Shown: in pieces, positions 33,793 through 42,051 of the stretch | How the letters are laid out: each line of letters opens with the position of its first letter | How positions within the stretch are numbered: position 1 is the first letter of the stretch | Source: Aestuariibius insulae | GTDB lineage: Bacteria > Pseudomonadota > Alphaproteobacteria > Rhodobacterales > Rhodobacteraceae | DNA: 64,000 nt | NCBI RefSeq assembly: GCF_040783535.2 | Contig: NZ_JBFONW020000002.1 | Coordinates: 186,001 to 250,000 of the forward strand | Direction: 5' to 3' | The notes under the pieces: model-generated | Databases searched by the model: none | What the model was told of the DNA's origin: nothing | What the model saw: the letters and a program-made list of their open reading frames with translations, nothing else | Made by a program: the position numbers and the translations under genes

Positions 33793-34707
33793 TCATTCGG
33801 CAGCTTGCGGCATCTGCTCACCCGGCGCGGTTCGGATGGGAAGAGGCTCTTTAAACGTGAGCGTTCGGTAAGGGAACGGAATTTCAATTCCGGCATCATC
33901 GAGCGCTCGTTTTACGGCAGAAACGACTGCGTCGCGGCTCTGGCGGATATCAAGCGGGGTAGATCCAGTCCACCAGGTCACCTCAAAATTGATAGAGGAC
34001 GCGCCGAACTCCTGTGCGAAGATTTGGACATCCTTGATATCATCGCGAACACTATCCACAGCTTTCACGGCATCTTCGATAATCGTGCGAGCCTTATCCA
34101 CGTCTTCACCGTAGGCGACACCGCAGATGACGGTCGTACGGCGCAATTCGCCAGCCGTCAGGATGGTGACCGGGTTCTTGAAGAACATCGAGTTGGGAGC
34201 GACAACAACCTGACCGTCCGTCTGGCGCACATGGGTTTCGCGTATGGTGATATCCTCGACCTGGCCTTCAAAGCCTTCGCAATCAATGAAGTCCCCCTTC
34301 GAGAATGGCTCGCGGATCAAAAGCATGAGGCCGGCAAAGAAATTCTCAAGCGTGTCCTTCGCCGCAAAAGCGATGGCGAGGCCGCCGACCCCTGCGGCCG
34401 TAAAGATCTTGCCTACAGTGATGGTCGGGAACGCGATGGTTGCTGCGATAAGGACCCCGAAGAGCCAAATCGCTACAGTTGCAACCATGACAGCGACGTC
34501 GATCAGGGCGCGGCGGAACCGGGCGCGTGCCATCAAACGCGGTATCGCCCATCGAACCAGCTTTGCGATGAGCCAGACAACGATCAAAAAGATCAGGGCC
34601 ATCACGATTTGAGGCAGGACCTTCCAAAAACCTGTAACGTAGCCTTCAAGTTGGGTACGCATAGGGCCAGGAAGAAAAGCCCAGATTTGATCGAAAAAGT
34701 CGGTCAT
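33793..34707 (-). CDS. small-conductance mechanosensitive channel (MscS family)
   Basis: 304-residue MscS-type channel with three N-terminal membrane helices (about 30-52, 67-90 and 95-120). The pore helix and beta domain read AAGVGGLAIAFAAKDTLENFFAGLMLLIREPFSKGDFIDCEG and VVVAPNSMFFKNPVTIL. The C-terminal cage ends in IEIPFPYRTLTFKEPLP. Opens under membrane tension. Length and layout are those of the classic short MscS, unlike the large channel at 4456-6780. It lies downstream of icd in the same direction. Confidence 0.93.
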   Translation of the reverse strand: MTDFFDQIWAFLPGPMRTQLEGYVTGFWKVLPQIVMALIFLIVVWLIAKLVRWAIPRLMARARFRRALIDVAVMVATVAIWLFGVLIAATIAFPTITVGKIFTAAGVGGLAIAFAAKDTLENFFAGLMLLIREPFSKGDFIDCEGFEGQVEDITIRETHVRQTDGQVVVAPNSMFFKNPVTILTAGELRRTTVICGVAYGEDVDKARTIIEDAVKAVDSVRDDIKDVQIFAQEFGASSINFEVTWWTGSTPLDIRQSRDAVVSAVKRALDDAGIEIPFPYRTLTFKEPLPIRTAPGEQMPQAAE

Positions 34708-34738
34708 CGTTACTCCTTGTCAGGAGCAAGTCAGATCG

Positions 34739-34764
34739 GCCGCCTTGGGTTCCCAAGGCCGCCG
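34739..34764 (-). terminator. hairpin between icd and mscS
   Basis: Stem GGC-C-GCCTTGGG / CCCAAGGC-C-GCC (11 pairs, one C-C mismatch) with a 2-base loop, downstream of the icd stop on the minus strand and upstream of the mscS start. The T tract is poor, so partial read-through is plausible. Confidence 0.5.
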
Positions 34765-34802
34765 GTCTCTTTCATTCATGGTTAGAGCGCGAAGTCAGCG
34801 CT

Positions 34803-36011
34803 CTACATCGCTTTGTTGAGGTTTTCGTCGATCTTCTCGAGGAAGCCTTCAGTCGTAAGCCACTTCTGGTCTGGACCGACAAGAAGAGCGAGATCCTTCG
34901 TCATATATCCGCTTTCGACCGTATCGACGATAACCTTTTCCAGAGTTTCAGCGAAGGTCTGAAGCTGGGCGTTATCATCGAGTTTGGCGCGGTGCTTGAG
35001 CCCGCCGGTCCAAGCATAGATCGAGGCGATTGAGTTGGTCGAAGTTGCCTCTCCCTTTTGGTGCTGGCGGTAGTGGCGGGTCACGGTACCGTGAGCGGCT
35101 TCGGCTTCCACGATCTTGCCATCGGGCGTCATCAGCTGCGAGGTCATCAGGCCGAGCGAGCCAAAGCCCTGTGCCACGGTATCGGACTGCACATCGCCGT
35201 CGTAGTTCTTGCAAGCCCAGACGAAGCCGCCGGACCATTTCATGGCCGCCGCAACCATATCGTCGATCAAGCGGTGCTCGTAGGTGATCCCCGCCGTCTT
35301 GAATTTGTCCTCGAATTCTTCTTCGTAGACCTTCTGGAAGATGTCTTTGAAGCGCCCGTCATAGGCTTTGAGGATTGTGTTCTTTGTCGAGAGGTAAACG
35401 GGCCATCCAAGGTTCAGACCATAGTTCAACGACGCGCGTGCAAAGTCGTGGATGCTGTCGTCCAGGTTATACATCCCCATATAAACTCCGGAGGAGGGGG
35501 CTTTGAAGACCTCGTGCTCGATCACTTCGCCGTCTTCGCCCACGAACTTCATCGACAGCGTTCCTTTACCAGGAAAGAGCATGTCGGTCGCACGATATTG
35601 ATCGCCGAATGCGTGACGGCCAATCACGATGGGCTGCGTCCAGCCGGGAACGAGGCGCGGAACGTTCTTGCAGATGATCGGAGCCCGAAAAACCACGCCG
35701 CCGAGGATGTTCCGGATCGTGCCATTGGGCGACCGCCACATCTTTTTGAGGCCGAACTCTTCGACCCGCGCTTCGTCAGGAGTGATCGTGGCGCATTTTA
35801 CGCCAACGCCGACTTCCTTGATCTTCTCGGCTGCATCGATGGTGATCTGATCGTCCGTGCGATCCCGCTCTTCCATGCCGAGATCGTAGTAAAGCAGATC
35901 AACATCAAGATACGGCAGAATCAGCTTTTTCTTGATGAAATTCCAGATGATGCGGGTCATCTCATCGCCGTCGAGCTCGACGACAGGGTTGTCTACTTTG
36001 ATCTTGGACAT
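34803..36011 (-). CDS. icd: NADP-dependent isocitrate dehydrogenase (homodimeric, type II)
   Basis: 402-residue TCA-cycle enzyme making 2-oxoglutarate and NADPH. The N-terminus KVDNPVVELDGDEMTRIIWNFIKKKLILPYLDVDLLYYDLG and the substrate-binding SPNGTIRNILGGVVFRAPI are those of the eukaryote-like type II enzymes common in alphaproteobacteria. DDMVAAAMKWSGGFVWACKNYDGDVQSD carries the metal-binding aspartates. The length is typical. Diverges from the flavodoxin-like gene over a 200-base promoter region. Confidence 0.97.
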   Translation of the reverse strand: MSKIKVDNPVVELDGDEMTRIIWNFIKKKLILPYLDVDLLYYDLGMEERDRTDDQITIDAAEKIKEVGVGVKCATITPDEARVEEFGLKKMWRSPNGTIRNILGGVVFRAPIICKNVPRLVPGWTQPIVIGRHAFGDQYRATDMLFPGKGTLSMKFVGEDGEVIEHEVFKAPSSGVYMGMYNLDDSIHDFARASLNYGLNLGWPVYLSTKNTILKAYDGRFKDIFQKVYEEEFEDKFKTAGITYEHRLIDDMVAAAMKWSGGFVWACKNYDGDVQSDTVAQGFGSLGLMTSQLMTPDGKIVEAEAAHGTVTRHYRQHQKGEATSTNSIASIYAWTGGLKHRAKLDDNAQLQTFAETLEKVIVDTVESGYMTKDLALLVGPDQKWLTTEGFLEKIDENLNKAM

Positions 36012-36211
36012 GGGTTCCGTCCCCTTTTTGCGGTGGCGTTGGCGCCGTCTAGCGTATCTCGTTCAGCAGGGAAAGACGGTATGCCGCAGTATACGCAAGA
36101 TGACGATACAGGGTCATGAGGGCGAAAGAGAAAGCGTGATGGAGCCAACTGGCTGCGACGACGTTCATGAACGAATGGATAACGCCCGACTACCCAATCT
36201 AAGGAGCTATC

Positions 36212-36799
36212 ATGGCACATGTCGCTATCGTCTATCATTCCGGATACGGACATACGAAGAAGCAGGCAGAGGCCGTTCAGGCCGGCGCGCTATCAGGCGG
36301 GGCAACTGTCGATTTGCTAAAGGCGGACGATCTGACGGATAGCGAAAGCGGGCCATGGGAGACCTTGGAGAAAGCAGACGCGATTATCTTCGGATCGCCG
36401 ACCTATATGGGCAGCGTCTCTGGCATATTCGAGAGCTTTGCTGATGCAACTTCCAAGGTCTGGTTTGATGGCAAGTGGAAAGACAAACTGGCTGCCGGAT
36501 TCTCCTGTTCGTCAAGCCTTCACGGAGACAAGTCAGGCGCTTTGATCCGGATGGTTACACTTGCCTGCCAGCACTCGATGATCTGGGTCAGCCTTGGTTT
36601 GCCGCCCGGTAAGCCGGAGCATCCGAGCGATGATGCAGGCAATTTGAACCGCCTGGGGTTTTACATGGGGGCAGGCGCGCAGGCCGGGAACGTGCCGCCT
36701 GAGGAAGAGCCAATGGCCTCAGATTTGGCAACCGCCGAGCATCTTGGTCACCGTGTCGCGGAAATTGCAGCCAGGCATGTAAAAGGAGCGACATCATGA
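36212..36799 (+). CDS. flavodoxin-family NAD(P)H oxidoreductase (WrbA-like)
   Basis: 195-residue flavodoxin-fold protein. The FMN phosphate loop is HSGYGHTKKQAEAV (residues 9-22), followed by ADAIIFGSPTYMGSVSGIFESFAD and the flavin-contact region FSCSSSLHGDKSG. It resembles WrbA-type NAD(P)H:quinone oxidoreductases, although the exact substrate is uncertain. AAGGAG precedes the ATG. Its stop overlaps the start of a small lipoprotein gene (ATGA). Confidence 0.85.
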   Translation: MAHVAIVYHSGYGHTKKQAEAVQAGALSGGATVDLLKADDLTDSESGPWETLEKADAIIFGSPTYMGSVSGIFESFADATSKVWFDGKWKDKLAAGFSCSSSLHGDKSGALIRMVTLACQHSMIWVSLGLPPGKPEHPSDDAGNLNRLGFYMGAGAQAGNVPPEEEPMASDLATAEHLGHRVAEIAARHVKGATS

Positions 36800-36972
36800 G
36801 AGTGATTGTGGTGTTCTCCACTGTGCTGCTGGCCGCCTGCACGGGTAACCTGAGTACAGATCCTTTAGCGGAGGAACCCGAGGACATTCAGCTCGATACA
36901 GCAGGGGAACAGGCAATGGATGACGAATTGCCCGAGCCACGTGTGACAGGCAATCCCTTGATTCTCGAATGA
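36796..36972 (+). CDS. small lipoprotein, 58 residues
   Basis: A 58-codon frame beginning with the ATG that overlaps the stop of the flavodoxin-like gene by four bases and preceded by AAGGAG. The first 14 residues are hydrophobic and end in a lipobox LAAC with Cys15, so the mature product would be a 44-residue lipid-anchored peptide. The mature part is acidic (LAEEPEDIQLD, DDELPEPRV) and has no recognised domain. The overlap and lipobox together make it a convincing gene despite its size. Function unknown. Confidence 0.75.
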   Translation: MRVIVVFSTVLLAACTGNLSTDPLAEEPEDIQLDTAGEQAMDDELPEPRVTGNPLILE

Positions 36973-36977
36973 CCTGA

Positions 36978-37865
36978 TCAGGCGTCGGTCTTTTCGGCGA
37001 GCATTTCCTCAAGGTGGCTTTTGATCGTCGGCCATTCGCTGGCTGTGATCGAATAAACCGCGGAGTCGCGCAGAGAGCCGTCGGGCATCTTCATGTGAGC
37101 GCGTAAAATACCGTCAAGGCGCGCGCCGAGCCGCTCAATCGCCGAGCGACTCTGCCGATTCCGGCGATCCGTTCGAAGTTCAACCGCGATGCAGTCGAGA
37201 TCCTCAAAAGCATGAGAGAGAAGGAGTTTTTTAGCCTCGGTGTTCAAAGCCGTCCTCTGCAAGGACTTCCGGATGAAGGTGGCCCCGATCTCGAGGCGGG
37301 CATTTTCTTCTTCAATATTGAGATAAGTGGTCATACCCGCTGGCCGGTCGTCCGGTGTCATCAGCGTAAAGGGGAGCATCTTCCCCTTGCGCTGTAGTGT
37401 GAGGCGGCGGGCGATCTCTTCCTCGACGTCCTCAGGTTCCGGGATCGTCGTGTAAGATAGCTTGTTTAGCTCTCCATCCTTGATCGCCTCTGCAAGGCCT
37501 TCGGCATGACCGACAGATAGCGGAACAAGTTTGACATGCGTTCCTTCGAGCGTGATCTCTTCGGGCCAGGTCGGCGCTCCGCCAAAGTTGGACATCGTCG
37601 GCAAGCCTGCCTGCGCGGGAGCGGATGTGCCTGCGACAACGACCGCCCCCCCGGAAGGCAACATGCCGGGATCGCCAAGCATGGTCCGAACCCGCAATTC
37701 GGCCCGGCGGACGCGAATGGACGTCTTGTAGGCTTCCTCGAGCGTCTGTGACGAGGCGCCGAGAAGCTTTGTGATTTCATCCACGAGCTTTTCCTCGTCA
37801 GACTCCTCTGACGCCATAAGCGACCTGATAGCCAGATCGTCTGCGATATCCTCGAGAATACCCAT
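36978..37865 (-). CDS. GNAT acetyltransferase with unusual N-terminal extension
   Basis: 295 residues. Residues about 100-285 are a RimJ/RimL-type GNAT domain (TLEGTHVKLVPLSVGHAEGLAEAI, IGATFIRKSLQRTALNTEAKKLLLSHAFE, then NRQSRSAIERLGARLDGILR). In related proteins the domain starts near the position of Met91 (MSNFGGAPTW). The preceding 90 residues are a helical charged module (DDLAIRSLMASEESDEEKLVDEITKLLGASSQ) and an Ala/Gly/Pro-rich linker. This looks like a fusion of a small separate protein to the acetyltransferase. The substrate, probably a protein N-terminus or small molecule, is unknown. Confidence 0.82.
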   Translation of the reverse strand: MGILEDIADDLAIRSLMASEESDEEKLVDEITKLLGASSQTLEEAYKTSIRVRRAELRVRTMLGDPGMLPSGGAVVVAGTSAPAQAGLPTMSNFGGAPTWPEEITLEGTHVKLVPLSVGHAEGLAEAIKDGELNKLSYTTIPEPEDVEEEIARRLTLQRKGKMLPFTLMTPDDRPAGMTTYLNIEEENARLEIGATFIRKSLQRTALNTEAKKLLLSHAFEDLDCIAVELRTDRRNRQSRSAIERLGARLDGILRAHMKMPDGSLRDSAVYSITASEWPTIKSHLEEMLAEKTDA

Positions 37866-37869
37866 GTGA

Positions 37870-38523
37870 CTACCGTGTCGTTTCCGTCAATCGCCGCGTG
37901 ACGTAGTCGGTCACTGTGTCAATCATAGGGTCCATATGAGGATCTTCGAAGAAATGACCCGCACCCTCGACCTCGGTATGGGTAATCGTGATGCCTTTCT
38001 GTTCGTGCAGCTTACCCACAAGCGCATGGGTGTCCTGCGGCGGCGCGACCCGGTCCGCAGTGCCTGACAGGATCAGGCCGGAGGATGGACAAGGCGCCAG
38101 GAACGAGAAGTCGTACATGTTGGCCGGCGGAGAGACCGAGATAAAGCCCGTGATCTCGGGGCGGCGCATCAGAAGCTGCATCCCGATCCATGCTCCAAAG
38201 GAAAATCCCGCGACCCAGCAATGTTTTGAATTGTTGTTCATCGACTGCAGGTAGTCGAGAGCCGAAGCGGCATCCGAGAGCTCGCCGACACCCTGATCGT
38301 ATTCGCCCTGCGACCGGCCGACCCCGCGAAAATTGAAACGCAGGACTGTAAAGCCCATTTTATGAAAGGCGTAGTGCAGGTTGTAGACAACGCGGTTATT
38401 CATCGTTCCGCCGAATTGCGGATGAGGATGCAGTACAATGGCGATCGGCGCGTCGCGGTCCTTTTGCGGATGATAGCGGCCTTCGAGGCGGCCTTCGGGG
38501 CCGGGAAAGATGACTTCGGGCAT
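37870..38523 (-). CDS. alpha/beta hydrolase (dienelactone hydrolase-like)
   Basis: 217-residue alpha/beta hydrolase. The oxyanion region is IVLHPHPQFGGTMNN, the nucleophile elbow is AGFSFGAWIG, the acid is in LSGTADRVAPP and the histidine in EGAGHFFEDPHMD. This small family is widespread in proteobacteria with unknown substrate. The ATG at 38523 is supported by AAGGA six bases upstream; the 63 in-frame codons before it run through the iscR promoter and are not homologous. It lies four bases from the GNAT gene, probably co-transcribed. Confidence 0.88.
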   Translation of the reverse strand: MPEVIFPGPEGRLEGRYHPQKDRDAPIAIVLHPHPQFGGTMNNRVVYNLHYAFHKMGFTVLRFNFRGVGRSQGEYDQGVGELSDAASALDYLQSMNNNSKHCWVAGFSFGAWIGMQLLMRRPEITGFISVSPPANMYDFSFLAPCPSSGLILSGTADRVAPPQDTHALVGKLHEQKGITITHTEVEGAGHFFEDPHMDPMIDTVTDYVTRRLTETTR

Positions 38524-38560
38524 GGGCGTCCTTCGCGTGTGGAGCCGGGCAGGGCGATTA

Positions 38561-38597
38561 TTGACGACTTCACTCAGGTTCTTTAGAACGGTTCTAA
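38561..38597 (+). promoter_or_regulatory. candidate iscR/suf promoter with palindromic operator
   Basis: TTGACG at 38561-38566 and TAGAAC at 38584-38589 are spaced by 17 bases. A perfect 15-base palindrome TTAGAAC-G-GTTCTAA (38583-38597) covers the -10 element. The position suits repression of the Fe-S operon, either by IscR itself or by another iron regulator. The preceding TTGAC-N7-CTCAGG also loosely resembles a type 1 IscR site. Which protein binds is inference. Confidence 0.5.
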
Positions 38598-38695
38598 GAA
38601 GCGGTCTGCCCTGCCTAGGCTGCATCGAGTTAATGGCGGGGTGGGCGCACGTCAATATGCGCCGATTTTGTGGGACGATTTGGGGTTTTGGTAGA

Positions 38696-39154
38696 ATGAA
38701 GCTCAGCACCAAGGGACGATATGCGATGGTGGCTCTGACGGATCTGGCAATCCGTCCGAATGGTCAATTGGTTTCGCTTGGAGAGATCGCGAAAGGACAG
38801 GACATTTCCCTCCCCTACCTTGAGCAGCTTTTCGTCAAATTGCGCAAAGCCGGTTTGGTCGAAAGCGTGCGCGGACCAGGTGGTGGATACCGTTTGGCAA
38901 AGGGGCCATCCGAGATCCGTGTTGTCGATATCCTAGGCGCAGTGGATGAGACCGTAAGTGCGATGCATAAGGGTGCTGGCGCCTCCGGTGCCGCCTCGGG
39001 ATCCAAAGCACAGTCTCTTACAAACCGTCTGTGGGAGGGGCTGTCCGCGCATGTCTATGTGTTCTTGCACCAGACGCGTCTGTCAGACGTCGTCGCGAAC
39101 GAGTTGACACCATGCCCTGCTGTTCCAGCTCTTCTGGAAGTGGTCGATGGCTGA
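38696..39154 (+). CDS. iscR: Rrf2-family regulator IscR (Rhodobacterales type)
   Basis: 152-residue winged-helix regulator. The DNA-binding domain MKLSTKGRYAMVALTDLAIRPNGQLVSLGEIAKGQDISLPYLEQLFVKL and the wing VRGPGGGYRLAKGP are clearly IscR. The cluster-binding loop after VDET, where Escherichia coli IscR has three cysteines, contains none. The only cysteine is Cys140 near the C-terminus. This agrees with what is known for Rhodobacter sphaeroides IscR, a variant that binds its cluster differently. It heads the suf operon and presumably represses it when clusters are sufficient. Confidence 0.92.
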   Translation: MKLSTKGRYAMVALTDLAIRPNGQLVSLGEIAKGQDISLPYLEQLFVKLRKAGLVESVRGPGGGYRLAKGPSEIRVVDILGAVDETVSAMHKGAGASGAASGSKAQSLTNRLWEGLSAHVYVFLHQTRLSDVVANELTPCPAVPALLEVVDG

Positions 39155-39164
39155 CTTTATCGGA

Positions 39165-39245
39165 GCGCCTTCGGCGCATCAGATGCTTTTGCGCTCGCCG
39201 CGCGGGCATGAGGGGCGCTGCCCCTCATCCTCCCCGAGGTATTTC
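39165..39245. repeat. compound extragenic hairpin element in the iscR-desulfurase gap
   Basis: Two hairpins in tandem: GCGCC-TTC-GGCGC at 39165-39177 and the perfect 9-bp stem ATGAGGGGC-GCT-GCCCCTCAT at 39208-39228, followed by CCTCCCCGAGGTATTT. The second hairpin with its GAGGTATTT tail resembles dispersed extragenic palindromes I recall from Rhodobacterales genomes. Only one copy is in this window. Inside an operon it could stabilise or attenuate the transcript. Confidence 0.5.
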
Positions 39246-39265
39246 TCGCAAAGTGAGAATAGGAC

Positions 39266-40450
39266 GTGAGGGAACGGGTCTATCTTGACTGGAATGCGAC
39301 GGCGCCTTTGCGGCCAGAGGCGCGGGAGGCAATGATCGTGGCCATGGAGGCAGTGGGCAATCCGTCATCTGTGCATGCTGAAGGGCGGACGGCGAAGGCG
39401 ATTGTCGAGCTTGCGCGCCGGCAGGTGGCGGAACTCGTCGGGTGCGAGGCGACCCAGGTGGTCTTTACAAGTTCGGCGACCGAGGCAGCGGCTTTGGCCG
39501 TCGCGCAAAAGGACCTTCATGGCGGCGTGTTTGCTGCTTTGCCGACTGAGCACGACTGCCTCGAAGTTTGGAGCGAGACCGTGCTTCCGGCCTTTCACCG
39601 CGCGGACGGAACATGGAATACGTCTGGTATCTCTGAATTTCTTAATTGGATCGCGGGGTTGGCTGGACCAGAGTGGTCGGCTGATCGAAATCCAGTTGCC
39701 TTGGTTGCCATCTCGGCCGCAAACAGCGAGACCGGCTTGATGGCGCATAACGGCGAAGTCACCTCCAATAACAAAGTCAATGCGGCTCGTGCAGGGACGG
39801 TCCCCTACTCGGTCGTCTGCGACATCACGCAAATGGCCGGTAAGGTTCCAGTCAACTACCCGGAACGCGCGCGTCCGTCCTATGTGATCTTATCTGCACA
39901 TAAACTTGGCGGTCCCAAGGGAGTTGGAGCGCTCATCAACTTCACCGGGGACGATGCTAAGGCCGTCATTCGCGGTGGCGGTCAAGAGATGGGGCGGCGG
40001 TCTGGAACCGAGAATGTGGTCGGCATCGCTGGATTTGGAGCTGCCGCCAACGCGGCAGTGCAAGATCTTGAGGCGGGGGTATGGGACCGGGTCGCGAAAC
40101 TTAGAAATATTCTAGAAACTACTATTGAGGCCCGCATACCCGGTACTATTTTTATAGGACGGGATGTGGAGCGGCTACCGAACACAACCTGTCTCATCGC
40201 GCCCGGTTGGCGCGGAGAGACCCAGGTGATGACAATGGATCTTGCCGGGTTTGCAATTAGTGCGGGATCGGCGTGTTCGTCCGGAAAAGTGAAGGCGAGC
40301 CGGGTATTGCAAGCCATGGGATATGATGAGGCCGAAGCCGCGAGCGCGATACGCGTGTCGCTAGGTCCAACGACGACCGAAGAGGATGTTATGCGGTTCG
40401 CGCAGGCGTGGATCGGGGGATACGAGAAGCACAGGTCAAAGGCGGCCTGA
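39266..40450 (+). CDS. cysteine desulfurase (IscS/NifS class)
   Basis: 394-residue PLP enzyme that takes sulfur from cysteine for Fe-S cluster assembly. The N-terminus VYLDWNATAPLRPEAREAM, the PLP lysine in LSAHKLGGPKGVGALI and the mobile-loop Cys337 in GSACSSGKVKAS define the class I (IscS/NifS) desulfurases. It starts with a GTG; AGGA lies immediately upstream with short spacing. It is the second gene of the operon, whereas the SufS-type enzyme is the last, so the operon encodes two different desulfurases. Confidence 0.93.
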   Translation: MRERVYLDWNATAPLRPEAREAMIVAMEAVGNPSSVHAEGRTAKAIVELARRQVAELVGCEATQVVFTSSATEAAALAVAQKDLHGGVFAALPTEHDCLEVWSETVLPAFHRADGTWNTSGISEFLNWIAGLAGPEWSADRNPVALVAISAANSETGLMAHNGEVTSNNKVNAARAGTVPYSVVCDITQMAGKVPVNYPERARPSYVILSAHKLGGPKGVGALINFTGDDAKAVIRGGGQEMGRRSGTENVVGIAGFGAAANAAVQDLEAGVWDRVAKLRNILETTIEARIPGTIFIGRDVERLPNTTCLIAPGWRGETQVMTMDLAGFAISAGSACSSGKVKASRVLQAMGYDEAEAASAIRVSLGPTTTEEDVMRFAQAWIGGYEKHRSKAA

Positions 40451-40462
40451 GAGGAGAACGAA

Positions 40463-41971
40463 ATGGCGATCATGGATGTGGATGTCAAAGAAGGTGTCGA
40501 TCAAGATACCGTGGATGCGGTCGCCAAGCTTTCGGGTGCGTACAAGCACGGCTGGGAGACAGAGATTGAAATGGAGTTCGCTCCCAAGGGGCTGAACGAG
40601 GATATCGTCCGTCTGATCTCGGAGAAGAATGAAGAGCCCGAATGGATGCTGGACTGGCGTCTTGAGGCTTATCGGCGCTGGGTTAAGCTGGACGAGCCGG
40701 AATGGGCAATGGTTCATTATCCGAAGATCGATTTTCAGGATCAGTACTATTACGCACGCCCCAAGAGCATGGAGGTCAAGCCCAAGTCTTTGGACGAAGT
40801 GGACCCAAAGCTCCTGGAGACCTATGCCAAGCTTGGGATCCCTCTCAAAGAACAGGCGATCCTGGCCGGCGTGGAGCCTGCGCCTGAGGACCGAAAGGTC
40901 GCCGTGGATGCGGTCTTTGATAGCGTATCAGTAGGCACGACCTTCCAGGCCGAGCTGAAGAAAGCGGGTGTAATCTTCTGTTCGATAAGCGAAGCGGTTC
41001 GAGAATACCCGGAGTTGGTCAAGCAGTATCTGGGCAGTGTCATCCCGCAGTCCGACAATTATTACGCCACGCTCAACGCTGCTGTCTTCTCGGATGGATC
41101 CTTTGTCTATATCCCGCCAGGCGTGAAATGCCCAATGGAGCTATCGACGTATTTCCGGATTAATGCCGAGAATACCGGACAGTTCGAACGAACGCTGATC
41201 ATCGCGGATAAGGGCTCTTACGTGTCTTACCTTGAAGGGTGCACCGCGCCCCAACGCGACACTGCGCAATTGCACGCCGCTTGTGTTGAACTCGTGGCTT
41301 TGGACGACGCCGAGATCAAGTACTCCACTGTCCAGAACTGGTATCCAGGCGATGAAGAGGGACGGGGTGGCATATACAATTTCGTAACCAAGCGCGCCGA
41401 CTGCCGTGGAGCGCGCTCTAAGGTGATGTGGACGCAGGTCGAGACCGGTTCGGCCGTGACCTGGAAATATCCATCCTGCATTCTGCGGGGTGATGACAGC
41501 CAAGGTGAGTTCTACTCAATCGCAATCACTAACAACATGCAGCAGGCCGATACCGGTACGAAGATGGTTCATTTGGGCAAAAATACGAAATCCAGGATTG
41601 TCTCCAAAGGGATCAGCGCGGGCAAGGCCCAGAATACATATCGCGGGCTCGTCTCGATGCATCCGAAGGCGAAAAGCTCTCGCAATTATACCCAATGCGA
41701 TAGTCTGTTGATCGGAGACAAATGCGGGGCGCATACGGTTCCCTATATCGAAGTGAAGAATAACTCGAGCCGGGTGGAGCACGAGGCGACGACATCCAAA
41801 GTGGATGACGACCAACTGTTCTATTGCCGGTCACGAGGAATGGATGAGGAAGAGGCCGTGGCGCTGGTGGTGAACGGGTTCTGCAAGGAGGTCCTTCAGG
41901 CTCTTCCCATGGAGTTCGCAATGGAAGCGCAGCAGTTGGTTGCCATCTCATTGGAAGGCTCGGTCGGGTAG
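40463..41971 (+). CDS. sufB: Fe-S cluster assembly scaffold SufB
   Basis: 502-residue SufB. Conserved parts include EPEWMLDWRLEAYRRW, the beta-helix core FIYIPPGVKCP-like segment (here FVYIPPGVKCPMELSTYFRIN), SYLEGCTAPQ, and SRNYTQCDSLLIGDKCGAHTVPYIEVKN with the cluster or sulfur-accepting cysteines. Forms the SufBC2D scaffold with SufC and SufD. The start is 12 bases after the desulfurase stop, preceded by GAGGAG. Confidence 0.97.
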   Translation: MAIMDVDVKEGVDQDTVDAVAKLSGAYKHGWETEIEMEFAPKGLNEDIVRLISEKNEEPEWMLDWRLEAYRRWVKLDEPEWAMVHYPKIDFQDQYYYARPKSMEVKPKSLDEVDPKLLETYAKLGIPLKEQAILAGVEPAPEDRKVAVDAVFDSVSVGTTFQAELKKAGVIFCSISEAVREYPELVKQYLGSVIPQSDNYYATLNAAVFSDGSFVYIPPGVKCPMELSTYFRINAENTGQFERTLIIADKGSYVSYLEGCTAPQRDTAQLHAACVELVALDDAEIKYSTVQNWYPGDEEGRGGIYNFVTKRADCRGARSKVMWTQVETGSAVTWKYPSCILRGDDSQGEFYSIAITNNMQQADTGTKMVHLGKNTKSRIVSKGISAGKAQNTYRGLVSMHPKAKSSRNYTQCDSLLIGDKCGAHTVPYIEVKNNSSRVEHEATTSKVDDDQLFYCRSRGMDEEEAVALVVNGFCKEVLQALPMEFAMEAQQLVAISLEGSVG

Positions 41972-42051
41972 TCCAAACAAGCGGAGCGCTACATTGATGC
42001 AGCCCAGCGGCGGCATCAGTGTCAGGTCTTGAAAGCAGACGGAGATCTGTC

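Noticed and set aside
38578..38594. GTTC repeats near the iscR promoter as a LexA box
   Set aside because: The spacing between GTTC copies is nine bases, not seven; the 15-base palindrome explains the sequence better.
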